This document shows positions 47,349 to 56,007 of a DNA stretch of 64,000 bases, piece by piece. The notes under the pieces were generated by a model. It did no database searches. It saw only the letters and a list, made by a program, of their open reading frames with translations, and was not told the origin of the DNA. The number at the start of each line of letters is the position of its first letter. Within the stretch, counting starts at the first letter, position 1. The position numbers were made by a program, and so were the translations under genes. Source of the stretch: an uncultured Paracoccaceae bacterium (GTDB taxonomy: Bacteria; Pseudomonadota; Alphaproteobacteria; Rhodobacterales; Rhodobacteraceae); contig CALBSG010000159.1 of NCBI GenBank assembly GCA_937927675.1, forward strand, positions 30,187-94,186, read 5' to 3'.

Positions 47349-47609
47349 ATGATCGGGCAAACCGCTTCGATGTTTGGCACTGCCGACCATGGCCCACGGC
47401 CTGTCATGGGCAAGACCATGGCGACGCGCTGCACTTGTGCCGTGCAACTTTTTGATCGCCGCACCGGGTTGCCGCATCGGGTCAATGGTACCGCCTTGGT
47501 GATTTATACCCGCAACCCCGAGGCGGCTGTGGCCGACCTTCTGGATGGCCGCGATGCCGCAAAATGGGACGTGCGCATCCACGAAATCGACAAGGCGGGG
47601 GCACCATGA
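47349..47609 (+). CDS. Small protein of unknown function, first gene of the sulfate operon
   Basis: 86 residues from ATG 47349 with AAGGAG upstream; the open frame begins earlier but without a good start. Soluble, no signal peptide. Contains C-T-C-A-V-Q-L-F-D-R-R-T-G-L-P and a D-L-L-D-G-R-D-A-A-K-W-D-V-R-I motif. Unrecognised. Its tail and its spacing to cysP suggest it belongs to the sulfate uptake operon, perhaps as a regulator or assembly factor, but this is inference. Confidence 0.65.
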   Translation: MIGQTASMFGTADHGPRPVMGKTMATRCTCAVQLFDRRTGLPHRVNGTALVIYTRNPEAAVADLLDGRDAAKWDVRIHEIDKAGAP

Positions 47610-47677
47610 CCCTTGCCTTCGCAACCCCTGCATTTTTGCCCCGTTGGGGCCACGCAACATCCTTCAAGGAGACCGCC

Positions 47678-48796
47678 ATGTTGACCACTATCCGCCTTGC
47701 TGGCGGAATTACCGCCCAAGGGCTGCGCGTTGCCGATCACACGGATGGCCGCGTGACCATCGAAACCGGGCGCGAACGGCTGACGGGCTGGCCGATCCCG
47801 CGCAGCCTGCGCGCCGCGGTTGCCACCGTTGCCTTGGCGCTGTTTGGCCTTGGTGGCGTTCCCGCCCCGGTTCAGGCCGAAACCCTGCTGAACGTCAGCT
47901 ATGACCCGACTCGCGAGCTGTATCGCGACATCAACGAGGCCTTCACCGCAAGCTGGGTGGCTGCTGGCAGCGAAGCCCCCACCATCGAGGCCAGCCATGG
48001 CGGCTCGGGTGCCCAAGCCCGTGCGGTGATTGAGGGGTTGGAGGCGCAGGTGGTGACGCTGGCCTTGGCCGCCGACATCGACAAGATCGCCAAAGAGGGC
48101 AAGCTGCCCGAAGATTGGCAGTCAAAACTGCCGCACAATGCCTCTCCCTATACTTCCACCATTGTGTTTCTGGTGCGGGAAGGAAACCCGAAGGGCATCA
48201 AGGATTGGGGCGACCTGACCGCCGAAGGCGTCGAGGTGATCACCCCAAACCCGAAAACCTCGGGCGGCGCGCGGTGGAACTATCTGGCTGCCTGGGCTTG
48301 GGCCGAAAAGAACGGCCAAGATCCTCAGGCCTTTGTAAAGACGCTGTTCGAACATGTTCCGGTGTTGGACAAGGGGGCCCGCGACGCAACGACCACCTTT
48401 GCCCAGCGTGAGATCGGCGACGTGCTGCTGGCGTGGGAAAACGAGGCGTATTTGGCGCTGAAAGAACTGGGCGATGACCAGTTTGATATCGTGGTGCCGT
48501 CGGTTTCGGTGCTGGCTGAACCCCCGGTCGCGCTCGTCGAGGCCAACATCAAATCCGACGATCAGCGCAAGCTGGCCGAGGCCTATCTGAACTTCCTGTA
48601 CACCCCCGAAGGTCAAGCGATCGTCTTCAAGAACTTCTATCGCGGTTGGGACAGCTCCAAGGCCGATCCGGCGGATGTGGCGCGCTTCCCGGCGCTGGAA
48701 CTGGTCGACATCGCCCATTTTGGCGGCTGGAAAGAAGCGCAGAAGACCCACTTTGGGGATGGTGGCATCTTCGACCAGATCTATGTGGCGCAGTAA
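47678..48796 (+). CDS. cysP: Sulfate/thiosulfate ABC transporter, periplasmic binding protein
   Basis: 372 residues from ATG 47678, which has AAGGAG 6-7 nt upstream; ATG 47606 (overlapping the previous stop) would add 24 residues. Sbp/CysP-family motifs: L-L-N-V-S-Y-D-P-T-R-E-L-Y, S-H-G-G-S-G-A-Q-A-R-A-V, N-P-K-T-S-G-G-A-R-W-N-Y. Binds sulfate (or thiosulfate) in the periplasm and delivers it to CysTWA. Odd: the signal peptide core (A-A-V-A-T-V-A-L-A-L-F-G, cleavage at V-Q-A-E) is preceded by about 45 hydrophilic residues instead of 5-10, with no start codon between. Confidence 0.92.
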   Translation: MLTTIRLAGGITAQGLRVADHTDGRVTIETGRERLTGWPIPRSLRAAVATVALALFGLGGVPAPVQAETLLNVSYDPTRELYRDINEAFTASWVAAGSEAPTIEASHGGSGAQARAVIEGLEAQVVTLALAADIDKIAKEGKLPEDWQSKLPHNASPYTSTIVFLVREGNPKGIKDWGDLTAEGVEVITPNPKTSGGARWNYLAAWAWAEKNGQDPQAFVKTLFEHVPVLDKGARDATTTFAQREIGDVLLAWENEAYLALKELGDDQFDIVVPSVSVLAEPPVALVEANIKSDDQRKLAEAYLNFLYTPEGQAIVFKNFYRGWDSSKADPADVARFPALELVDIAHFGGWKEAQKTHFGDGGIFDQIYVAQ

Positions 48797-48802
48797 TCCC
48801 AG

Positions 48803-49651
48803 ATGAGCAGGCCCCAAGTGCGACCCATCCTCCACCGCTCGCCGATCCCCGGATTGGGGCTAAGTGCGGGTATCACGATAACGATGCTCTCCCTCGTTGT
48901 CCTTCTGCCCATCGGCGCCCTTCTTTTGAAGGGCGCCTCGGTGGGTTTTGGCACCTTATGGACGGAAATAAACACCGCCCGCATCTGGACATCGCTTTGG
49001 CTGTCGTTCCGGCTGTCGTTCTATGCGGCGGTGTTCAACTTGGTCTTCGGTGTGACGCTGGCTTGGGTGCTGGCGCGTTACAGCTTTCCGGGGCGGCGGA
49101 TCATCGACGCCGCCGTGGACTTGCCCTTTGCCCTGCCCACCGCCGTGGCGGGCATCGCCCTGACCGCGCTTTACGCCCCGAATGGGGCCTTCGGGGCGCT
49201 GGCCAAAGAGATGGGCTTCAAGATCGCCTATACGCCTTTGGGCATCTTCATTGCGTTGGTCTTTGTCGGCCTGCCCTTTGTCACCCGCACCGTGCAGCCG
49301 GTGATTGACGAGATCGACCGCGAGGTTGAGGAGGCTTCGGCCACCCTTGGCGCCAACCGCCTTCACACCCTGCGCCACGTCATCCTGCCGATGCTGGCCC
49401 CGGCGGCGCTGACGGGCTTTGCCCTGTCGCTGGCCCGCGCGGTGGGGGAATATGGCAGCGTGATCTTCATCGCGGGAAACCTGCCGATGAAAACCGAAAT
49501 CGCCCCGCTGCTGATCGTGATCAAGCTGGAAGAGTTCAACTATGCCGGGGCCACCGCGATTGGCATCGCCATGCTGGTGATCTCGTTCCTCATGCTTTTG
49601 CTGATCAACGCCGTTCAGGTCTGGAGCCGCCGGAGAATTGGTTATGTCTGA
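48803..49651 (+). CDS. cysT: Sulfate ABC transporter permease
   Basis: 282 residues, six predicted membrane helices. The binding-protein-dependent permease loop E-E-A-S-A-T-L-G-A-N-R-x-x-T is intact, as are the D-L-P-F-A-L-P-T-A-V-A-G and R-A-V-G-E-Y-G-S-V motifs of CysT/CysU. Forms the membrane channel with CysW. Starts 6 nt after cysP and overlaps cysW. Confidence 0.94.
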   Translation: MSRPQVRPILHRSPIPGLGLSAGITITMLSLVVLLPIGALLLKGASVGFGTLWTEINTARIWTSLWLSFRLSFYAAVFNLVFGVTLAWVLARYSFPGRRIIDAAVDLPFALPTAVAGIALTALYAPNGAFGALAKEMGFKIAYTPLGIFIALVFVGLPFVTRTVQPVIDEIDREVEEASATLGANRLHTLRHVILPMLAPAALTGFALSLARAVGEYGSVIFIAGNLPMKTEIAPLLIVIKLEEFNYAGATAIGIAMLVISFLMLLLINAVQVWSRRRIGYV

Positions 49652-50507
49652 CACCCCCAACATTCGGTTTCGACCCGTCACCACCGAACCGGCCCTTGTG
49701 CAGGGGCTGGTGATTTCTGGCGTCATCGCCGTTCTGGCGGTGCTGCTCTTTGCCCCGCTGATCGCGGTGTTCTATGAGGCGCTGAGCAAGGGCTGGTTTG
49801 CCGCCGTCGCCTCATTGGCCGACAAGGAAAGCCTTGCCGCCATTCGCCTCACGCTGACGGTGGCGCTGGTTTCGGTGCCCTTGAACGCGGTCTTTGGTGT
49901 GGCAGCTGCTTGGCTGATCACCAAATACGACTTTCGGGGCAAGGCCTTTCTGATCACGCTGATCGACCTGCCTTTCTCCGTCTCGCCTGTGGTGGCGGGG
50001 CTGTGCATCGTGCTGACCTTTGGCGCGAATACGGTGGTGGGGGGCTGGCTGGTCGATGCGGGTTATCCCATTGTCTTTGCGCTGCCCGGTATCATCCTGG
50101 CGTCGATGTTCGTGACCTTTCCCTTTGTTGCGCGGGAACTGATCCCGGTGATGATCGAACAGGGTCGCGCCGAGGAAGAGGCGGCGCTGACCCTTGGGGC
50201 CAGCGGGTGGCGGGTGTTCTTCACCGTCACCCTGCCCAATATCCGCTGGGCGCTGCTTTATGGTGTGTTGCTGTGCAACGCCCGGGCCATGGGCGAGTTT
50301 GGGGCAGTGGCGGTGGTCTCGGGCAAGATCCGTGGCCAAACCGCTACGATGCCGATCACCATCGAGATGCTGTACAACGAATACCTCTCGGTTGCCGCCT
50401 TTACCTTGGCGGGCGTGCTGGCGCTGTTGGCCTTTGTCACGCTGGGCCTGAAAACCTTCCTTGAAATTCGCCATGCCGACGCGCTGGCCGCAACGCGCCG
50501 CCATTGA
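49644..50507 (+). CDS. cysW: Sulfate ABC transporter permease
   Basis: 287 residues from ATG 49644, 8 bp inside the cysT end; a TTG two codons earlier is possible, but GGAGA is well placed for 49644. Six helices; CysW motifs D-L-P-F-S-V-S-P-V-V-A-G, E-E-E-A-A-L-T-L-G-A-S-G and R-A-M-G-E-F-G-A-V. Partner of CysT. Confidence 0.94.
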   Translation: MSDTPNIRFRPVTTEPALVQGLVISGVIAVLAVLLFAPLIAVFYEALSKGWFAAVASLADKESLAAIRLTLTVALVSVPLNAVFGVAAAWLITKYDFRGKAFLITLIDLPFSVSPVVAGLCIVLTFGANTVVGGWLVDAGYPIVFALPGIILASMFVTFPFVARELIPVMIEQGRAEEEAALTLGASGWRVFFTVTLPNIRWALLYGVLLCNARAMGEFGAVAVVSGKIRGQTATMPITIEMLYNEYLSVAAFTLAGVLALLAFVTLGLKTFLEIRHADALAATRRH

Positions 50508-50517
50508 GAGGACCATC

Positions 50518-51237
50518 ATGCAGATCGAAATCGACGAAATTTCCAAAACGTTCGGTGTCACGGCGGCGCTAACGCCGGTGTCGCTGTCCATCCCCTCAGG
50601 GGCCTTGGTTGCGCTTTTGGGGCCGTCTGGCTCTGGCAAGACCACGCTTTTGCGCATCTTGGGCGGGCTGGAGTTTGCCACCTCGGGGCGGGTGCTGTTT
50701 GACGGTCAGGACGCCACGGGGTTGACGGTTCAGGAGCGCCGGGCAGGCTTTGTGTTCCAAAGCTATGCCTTGTTTCGCCACATGACCGTGTTTGACAACA
50801 TTGCCTATGGGCTGAACGCGCGCCCCCGTGCGCAGCGCCCACCCAAGGCCGAAATCGCGCGGCGGGTCACAAAGCTTCTTGATCTGATCCAGCTTCCCGA
50901 CATCGGCAGCCGTTTCCCCAGTCAGCTTTCGGGTGGTCAGCGCCAGCGCGTCGCCTTGGCCCGCGCGCTTGCCATTGAGCCCCGCATGCTTTTGCTGGAC
51001 GAACCCTTCGGCGCGTTGGATGCCAAGGTGCGCAAGGAGCTGCGGCAGGGCCTGCGCGATATTCACGATACCACCGGCCTGACCACGGTTTTTGTGACCC
51101 ATGATCAGGATGAAGCGATGGAGCTGGCCGATCTGGTGGTGGTGATGTCGATGGGCAAAATCGAACAAATTGGCCGCCCGCAAGACATCCGCGCCAAACC
51201 GGCCTCGGCCTTTGTCAAAGACTTCATCGGCGGCTGA
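50518..51237 (+). CDS. cysA: Sulfate ABC transporter ATPase, short form
   Basis: 239 residues from ATG 50518 (GAGAGGA upstream); the longer frame from 50461 overlaps cysW without a signal for starting there. Walker A G-P-S-G-S-G-K-T-T, signature L-S-G-G-Q-R-Q-R, Walker B M-L-L-L-D-E-P, H-loop V-F-V-T-H-D. CysA proteins are usually ~330-360 residues with a C-terminal TOBE/regulatory part; this one ends straight after the ATPase core (F-V-K-D-F-I-G-G), so that regulatory domain is absent. The following terminator shows the gene really ends here. Confidence 0.92.
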   Translation: MQIEIDEISKTFGVTAALTPVSLSIPSGALVALLGPSGSGKTTLLRILGGLEFATSGRVLFDGQDATGLTVQERRAGFVFQSYALFRHMTVFDNIAYGLNARPRAQRPPKAEIARRVTKLLDLIQLPDIGSRFPSQLSGGQRQRVALARALAIEPRMLLLDEPFGALDAKVRKELRQGLRDIHDTTGLTTVFVTHDQDEAMELADLVVVMSMGKIEQIGRPQDIRAKPASAFVKDFIGG

Positions 51238-51268
51238 AATCAGGCGCCTGACAGTGTTGAAAATCAAT

Positions 51269-51300
51269 CGGGCGCGGCAGAAGACTCTCTGCCGCGCCCG
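51269..51300 (+). terminator. Terminator after the sulfate operon
   Basis: Perfect 12-bp GC-rich stem (51269-51280 with 51289-51300) with an 8-nt loop, 31 nt after the cysA stop. Only a weak T stretch follows (CCTTCGTTTG), so termination may be partial, but the next gene has its own leader. Confidence 0.75.
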
Positions 51301-51436
51301 CCTTCGTTTGCGTCGTTCATCCGCAGAACCAAGGCGGCAGCCGTCAAAGAAAGACATTCTATTTCTGATGGATAAGCCAAACGAATTGCCCTTTCTGATG
51401 GCCTTTCTTTGGAATGGAGGCAAAGCACTTCCTTAT

Positions 51437-51459
51437 ATATCTACTAATGTAGTCGATAT
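51437..51459 (+). promoter_or_regulatory. Dyad-symmetric site upstream of the sulfone operon
   Basis: ATATC-T-ACT, a 5-nt centre, AGT-C-GATAT: 8 of 9 positions pair across the dyad. It lies directly before the AGGAG of the FMN reductase gene, in an AT-rich patch within an otherwise gene-free 170-bp leader. Candidate operator for the whole sfn cluster. Confidence 0.4.
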
Positions 51460-51470
51460 TAGGAGTCGCC

Positions 51471-52031
51471 ATGACCCAGCTGTCCATCGTCGGTTTGTCC
51501 GGCAACATTTCCAGCCCATCGAAGGCCCGAAAGCTGGTTGAAACCGCACTGGCGCAGGCCCAGACGCAGGTTGACGCGGCCACTCAACTTTTCGAAATCG
51601 CCGACTTCGGCGAGGATCTGGGTCGCGCCCGCCGCCTGACCGATCTTTCGCCCGGAGCGCAGGCAAAGCTGGATACCATCTTTTCGGCCGATGCGCTGAT
51701 TGTCGCGACGCCGATCTACAAGGCCTCTTACCCGGGCCTGTTCAAGCATCTGATCGACCTGATCGACCCTGCGGCCCTGATCCGCAAGCCGGTGCTGTTG
51801 GCCGCGACCGGCGGCGGTGAAAAGCACGCGCTGGCCGTCGAACATCAGTTGCGACCGCTGTTCGGCTTTTTCGAGGCCCGCGTGCTGTCAACCGCCGTGC
51901 ATGTCTCGGACAAGGATTTCACGGATGGCGTCCTGACCGCCGAGGCCGCCCTTTCCCGGCTGGCCCGCGCCGTGGACGAGTTGAAAACTCTCTTTCCCTT
52001 TCACGCGCGCCACGCCCGCGCGGCCGAATAA
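51471..52031 (+). CDS. NADPH-dependent FMN reductase (SsuE/MsuE type)
   Basis: 186 residues, start with AGGAG 6-7 nt upstream. Flavodoxin-like fold of the SsuE family: V-G-L-S-G-N-I-S-S-P-S-K phosphate-binding loop, A-T-P-I-Y-K-A-S-Y-P-G-L-F-K-H-L-I-D signature, A-T-G-G-G-E-K-H-A-L. It supplies FMNH2 to two-component monooxygenases, here SfnG 32 nt downstream and probably SsuD at 61.1 kb. MsuE or SsuE cannot be told apart by eye. Confidence 0.9.
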   Translation: MTQLSIVGLSGNISSPSKARKLVETALAQAQTQVDAATQLFEIADFGEDLGRARRLTDLSPGAQAKLDTIFSADALIVATPIYKASYPGLFKHLIDLIDPAALIRKPVLLAATGGGEKHALAVEHQLRPLFGFFEARVLSTAVHVSDKDFTDGVLTAEAALSRLARAVDELKTLFPFHARHARAAE

Positions 52032-52063
52032 CCCATTCCCCTTCTCAACACGGATTACGAAAA

Positions 52064-53173
52064 ATGAACGCTAAAGTTGAACCGATCAAGTTTGCCTATT
52101 GGGTTCCCAACGTCTCGGGCGGGCTGGTGATTTCTTCGGTCGAACAGCGCACCAGCTGGACGCCCGAGTACAACCGCAAGCTGGCGCAAATTGCCGAAGC
52201 GTCGGGCTTTGACTATGCCCTTAGCCAGATCCGCTTTACCGCCGGATATGGGGCCGACAACCAGCATGAATCGCTGTCGTTCACCCATGACCTTCTGGCC
52301 CATACCGAGACGCTGAAGGTGATCGCAGCTGTGCTGCCCGGCCCGTGGAACCCGGCCCTGCTGTCGAAACAGATCGCCACCATCACCCATCTGGTCGGCC
52401 CACGCGTGGCTGTGAACATCGTGTCGGGCTGGTTCCGGGGTGAATTCACCGCGATTGGCGAGCCGTGGTATGACCACGACGAACGCTATCGCCGGTCGGA
52501 GGAGTTCATCAACACCCTGCGCGGCATTTGGTCGGAAGATGCCTTTACCTTCAAAGGCGATTTCTACCGCTTCCATGACTATGCGCAAAAACCGAAACCC
52601 GTGGGCGCGCTGCCGGAAATCTTCCAAGGTGGGTCCAGCCGCGCCGCGCGTGATATGGCCGCGCGGGTGTCAGATTGGTATTTCACCAATGGCAACACGC
52701 CGGACGGGCTGAAGGTTCAGGTCGACGACATTCGCGGCAAAGAGCTGGCCTTTGGCCGCAAAGGTCCGCGCGCCAAGATCGGTATCAACGCCTTTGGCAT
52801 CGTGCGCGCCACCGAGGCCGAGGCCAAGGCCGAGTTGCAGAACGTCCTTGATCACGCCATCCCCGATGCCGTGCGCGGTTTCCACCATGAGGTGCAGAAC
52901 GCCGGTAACGCCAGCCCCGAGCGGGAAGGCAACTGGGCCAAATCCACCTTCCAGGATCTTGTGCAGTATAACGACGGCTTCCGGTCGAACCTGATCGGCA
53001 CGCCCGAACAGGTGGCTGAGCGGATTCTGGGCCTGAAAGACGCCGGGGCCGATCTGATCCTTCTTGGCTTCTTGCACTTCCAGGAAGAAGTCGAATTCTT
53101 CGGCAAGCACGTCATCCCCTTGGTGCGTGAGCTGGAAGCCGAACGAAACCGCACGGCGGTGGCGGCCGAATAA
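52064..53173 (+). CDS. sfnG: Dimethylsulfone monooxygenase
   Basis: 369 residues. A bacterial-luciferase-like TIM-barrel flavin monooxygenase. The opening I-K-F-A-Y-W-V-P-N-V-S-G-G-L-V and S-S-V-E-Q-R-T-S-W are characteristic of SfnG, as is L-A-Q-I-A-E-A-S-G-F-D-Y-A-L. SfnG uses FMNH2 and O2 to convert dimethylsulfone to methanesulfinate. The needed FMN reductase is directly upstream, and a transporter plus SfnB-type protein follow, so the operon is best read as organosulfur scavenging under sulfur limitation. The sigma-54 activator SfnR of pseudomonads is not in the window. Confidence 0.93.
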   Translation: MNAKVEPIKFAYWVPNVSGGLVISSVEQRTSWTPEYNRKLAQIAEASGFDYALSQIRFTAGYGADNQHESLSFTHDLLAHTETLKVIAAVLPGPWNPALLSKQIATITHLVGPRVAVNIVSGWFRGEFTAIGEPWYDHDERYRRSEEFINTLRGIWSEDAFTFKGDFYRFHDYAQKPKPVGALPEIFQGGSSRAARDMAARVSDWYFTNGNTPDGLKVQVDDIRGKELAFGRKGPRAKIGINAFGIVRATEAEAKAELQNVLDHAIPDAVRGFHHEVQNAGNASPEREGNWAKSTFQDLVQYNDGFRSNLIGTPEQVAERILGLKDAGADLILLGFLHFQEEVEFFGKHVIPLVRELEAERNRTAVAAE

Positions 53174-53213
53174 GGCCGCCCACTTCCCCACCCCCTTCAA
53201 CTGGAGTTTTCCC

Positions 53214-54059
53214 ATGCCGGGCGCCGTGTTGCGCAGGACTGGTCCTGCATATCTTGTGGATAAGACCGATACCGTCTCGCCGCGCCTTGCAGCTGTCGGG
53301 GCCGGGGTGGTGCTGGATGGGATCAGCCTGTCCTTTGGCGGCATCCGCGCCTTGACCGATGTGTCGCTGGACGTCGCGCCCGGAGAAATCCGGGCGGTTA
53401 TCGGGCCGAATGGGGCAGGGAAATCGTCGCTCATCAACGTGTTGAGCGGACTTTATCAGGCCAGCGCCGGGCGGGTACGCTTTGGCGGCCGGGTGTTTTC
53501 GGCGGTGCCGCCGCAGGAACTGGCCGCCCTTGGTGTGGCGCGTACCTTTCAGAATTTGGCGCTGTTTCCGGGCCTGAGCGTGGCCGACAACATCGCTGCC
53601 GGGCTGTCGTTCCGGCGGCTGTCGGGGATTTGGGGCAATGTGTTCTCCCTGCCCTTGGCCCGGCAGGAACGCGCGGCACATCAGGATCAGGTGCGCGAGG
53701 TGGCCGACCGTCTGCACCTGACCGCCGATCTGGATCGTCTGGTCGCCACCCTGCCTTATGGCTTGCAAAAGCGGGTGGAACTGGCCCGCGCGCTGGTCGC
53801 CGCCCCGCGCCTGTTGCTCTTGGATGAGCCGATGGCCGGGATGACCGCCACTGAAAAGGCCGAGATGGCCGGGTTCGTGCGTGCCGCGCGGGATCGGTCC
53901 GGCCTGTCGGTGATCCTGATCGAACATGACATCGGCGTGGTCATGGGCCTGTCGGACCATGTGGCGGTGCTGGATCACGGCGTGAAAATTGCCGATGGCA
54001 CCCCCGATCAGGTCCGCCGCGACCCCGAGGTGATCCGCGCCTATCTGGGGGCTGCGTGA
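53214..54059 (+). CDS. Branched-chain-amino-acid-type ABC transporter ATPase 1 (LivG-like)
   Basis: 281 residues from ATG 53214 (CTGGAG upstream). The ~25-residue N-terminal extension before V-L-D-G-I-S-L-S-F-G-G-I-R-A-L is longer than in LivG. Walker A G-P-N-G-A-G-K-S-S, Walker B L-L-L-L-D-E-P-M-A-G-M. The ABC signature position reads L-P-Y-G-L-Q-K-R, as is usual in LivG. Energy unit of the transporter encoded by the next genes. Embedded between sfnG and sfnB, so the cargo is probably a sulfur compound, not an amino acid. Confidence 0.9.
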   Translation: MPGAVLRRTGPAYLVDKTDTVSPRLAAVGAGVVLDGISLSFGGIRALTDVSLDVAPGEIRAVIGPNGAGKSSLINVLSGLYQASAGRVRFGGRVFSAVPPQELAALGVARTFQNLALFPGLSVADNIAAGLSFRRLSGIWGNVFSLPLARQERAAHQDQVREVADRLHLTADLDRLVATLPYGLQKRVELARALVAAPRLLLLDEPMAGMTATEKAEMAGFVRAARDRSGLSVILIEHDIGVVMGLSDHVAVLDHGVKIADGTPDQVRRDPEVIRAYLGAA

Positions 54060-54955
54060 TGGATTGGTTTGCCTTCCTGTTCTTTATCGAAGTTACCATC
54101 GGTGGCCTCTTGTCGGGTGTGATGTATGCCCTTGTCGCCATTGGCTTTGTGCTGATCTACAAGACCAGCGGCGTGCTGAATTTCGCCCAAGGCGCGATGG
54201 TGTTGTTCGCCGCGTTGACCTTTGTCAGCTTGACCGAACAGGGCTTGCCGTTTCTGGCAGCGCTGGCGATCACCGCCGCTGTCATGGCGCTTCTGGGCCT
54301 GACCATTGAACGCGCGGTGCTGCGCCCCTTGGCCAACCGCTCGCCCATGACGCTGTTCATGGCGACGCTGGGGCTGGCCTATGTGATCGAGGGGGCCGCG
54401 CAACTGATCTGGGGCACCGCCGTGCATCGGCTGGACCTTGGGATTTCCAACGAGCCCTTCATTCTGGGCGGCATCTTCATCTCGACCTTTGACCTGATCG
54501 CCGCGCTGATTGCGGGCGTCATGGTGGCGGCGCTGACGGCGTTCTTCCGCTTCACCCGCACGGGCCTCGCCTTTCGCGCCGTCGCCGATGACCAGTTCGC
54601 TGCTTTGGCGGTGGGTCTGCGACTGGACCGCATCTGGGCCGCCGTCTGGACGGCGGCGGGGGTGGTGGCGCTGGTTGCGGGCCTTCTGTGGGGCGCGCGA
54701 CTGGGAGTGCAGTTCGCGCTGTCTCTGGTGGTCCTCAAGGCGCTGCCGGTGCTGGTTCTGGGCGGGTTTGATTCCGTGCTGGGGGCCATCGTCGCGGGCC
54801 TGTTGATTGGCGCGACCGAAAAGCTGGCCGAGGTTTACATCGGCCCGGTCTTCGGTGGCGGCATTGAAGGTTGGTTTGCCTATGCCGTGGCGCTGATCGT
54901 CCTTTTGGTCCGCCCGACCGGGCTGTTCGGCCAAAAGCTTGTGGAAAGGTATTGA
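54059..54955 (+). CDS. Branched-chain-amino-acid-type ABC permease (LivH-like)
   Basis: 298 residues from ATG 54059, whose A is the last base of the LivG-like stop; GTG 54056 is an alternative. Eight or so membrane helices; LivH motifs G-V-M-Y-A-L-V-A-I-G-F-V-L-I-Y-K-T-S-G-V-L-N-F-A-Q-G and V-L-G-G-F-D-S-V-L-G-A. Pairs with the LivM-like permease downstream, 3 nt away. Confidence 0.92.
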   Translation: MDWFAFLFFIEVTIGGLLSGVMYALVAIGFVLIYKTSGVLNFAQGAMVLFAALTFVSLTEQGLPFLAALAITAAVMALLGLTIERAVLRPLANRSPMTLFMATLGLAYVIEGAAQLIWGTAVHRLDLGISNEPFILGGIFISTFDLIAALIAGVMVAALTAFFRFTRTGLAFRAVADDQFAALAVGLRLDRIWAAVWTAAGVVALVAGLLWGARLGVQFALSLVVLKALPVLVLGGFDSVLGAIVAGLLIGATEKLAEVYIGPVFGGGIEGWFAYAVALIVLLVRPTGLFGQKLVERY

Positions 54956-54958
54956 GCC

Positions 54959-55981
54959 ATGACCTTTGTCGCTGACAACCCGCTTGCCACCCCCTTGACC
55001 CGCCATCTGCCACTGGCCGCAGGGCTGCTACTGGCCTTCGTCGCTGTCCCCGCCTTTGCGTCGGACTATGTGATCGAGGCGATCCTGCTGCCCTTCCTTG
55101 CGCTGTCGCTTGCCGGGCTGGGGCTGAACCTGCTGACGGGCTACACCGGACAAGTGTCGCTGGGATCGGCGGCCTTCATGGCCGTGGGGGCCTTCGCCGC
55201 CTTCAATCTGGAACACCGGATTGATTGGCTGCCCTTGCCCGTGTCGATCCTGCTGGCGGGCCTGACTGCGGCGGCGGTGGGGTTGGTCTTTGGCCTGCCC
55301 AGCCTGCGACTGCGGGGGTTCTACCTTGCCGTCTCGACCCTTGCCGCGCAGTTCTTCGTGCAATGGGCGCTGACCAAATTCGGCTGGTTCTCCAACTACT
55401 CCGCCTCGGGCATCATCTCGGCCCCCTCTCTGCATGTCTTCGGCATCAGCCTTGATGGCACCGCTGGCCGCTACCTGTTCGCGCTATCCACCACCGCCCT
55501 GATCACCCTGTTCGTCCACCGCCTTGTCATCAGCCCGATCGGTGCCAACCTGATCGCGGTGCGGGACAATGAAACGGCGGCCCGGGTCATCGGCGTGCCG
55601 GTCTTGCGCACCAAGCTGGCGGTCTTTGCGCTGTCATCGGCCATCATCGGCATCGCAGGCGCAATCTGGGCCTTTGCATATCTGCGCACCGTCGAACCCG
55701 CGGGCTTCAACCTCGATCGGTCGTTCCAGATCCTGTTCATCGTCATCATCGGCGGATTGGCCACCGTGCGCGGGGCCTTCCTTGGGGCGGCGCTGATCGT
55801 GATCTTCCCGCTTCTCCTCTCGCGCTTCACCGGCCTTGCCTTTGACGGTGTGGCCGATGCGGGCGTGCTGAAACTGATCGAGCGCATCTTCTTCGGCGCG
55901 GTGATCATCGCCTTCCTTATCGCGGAACCCAATGGGCTGTCGGCGATCCTGTCCCGCATCACCCGCCGCTTTACCCGCTAA
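54959..55981 (+). CDS. Branched-chain-amino-acid-type ABC permease (LivM-like)
   Basis: 340 residues, about ten membrane helices. LivM motifs: G-L-N-L-L-T-G-Y-T-G-Q-V-S-L-G, L-R-L-R-G-F-Y-L-A-V-S-T-L, and V-R-D-N-E-T-A-A-R-V-I-G-V in the coupling loop. Second half of the channel. No ATPase domain is fused to it, unlike many alphaproteobacterial LivM proteins. Confidence 0.92.
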   Translation: MTFVADNPLATPLTRHLPLAAGLLLAFVAVPAFASDYVIEAILLPFLALSLAGLGLNLLTGYTGQVSLGSAAFMAVGAFAAFNLEHRIDWLPLPVSILLAGLTAAAVGLVFGLPSLRLRGFYLAVSTLAAQFFVQWALTKFGWFSNYSASGIISAPSLHVFGISLDGTAGRYLFALSTTALITLFVHRLVISPIGANLIAVRDNETAARVIGVPVLRTKLAVFALSSAIIGIAGAIWAFAYLRTVEPAGFNLDRSFQILFIVIIGGLATVRGAFLGAALIVIFPLLLSRFTGLAFDGVADAGVLKLIERIFFGAVIIAFLIAEPNGLSAILSRITRRFTR

Positions 55982-56007
55982 CCCTTCACAACAACTGGAG
56001 TTCTCAA

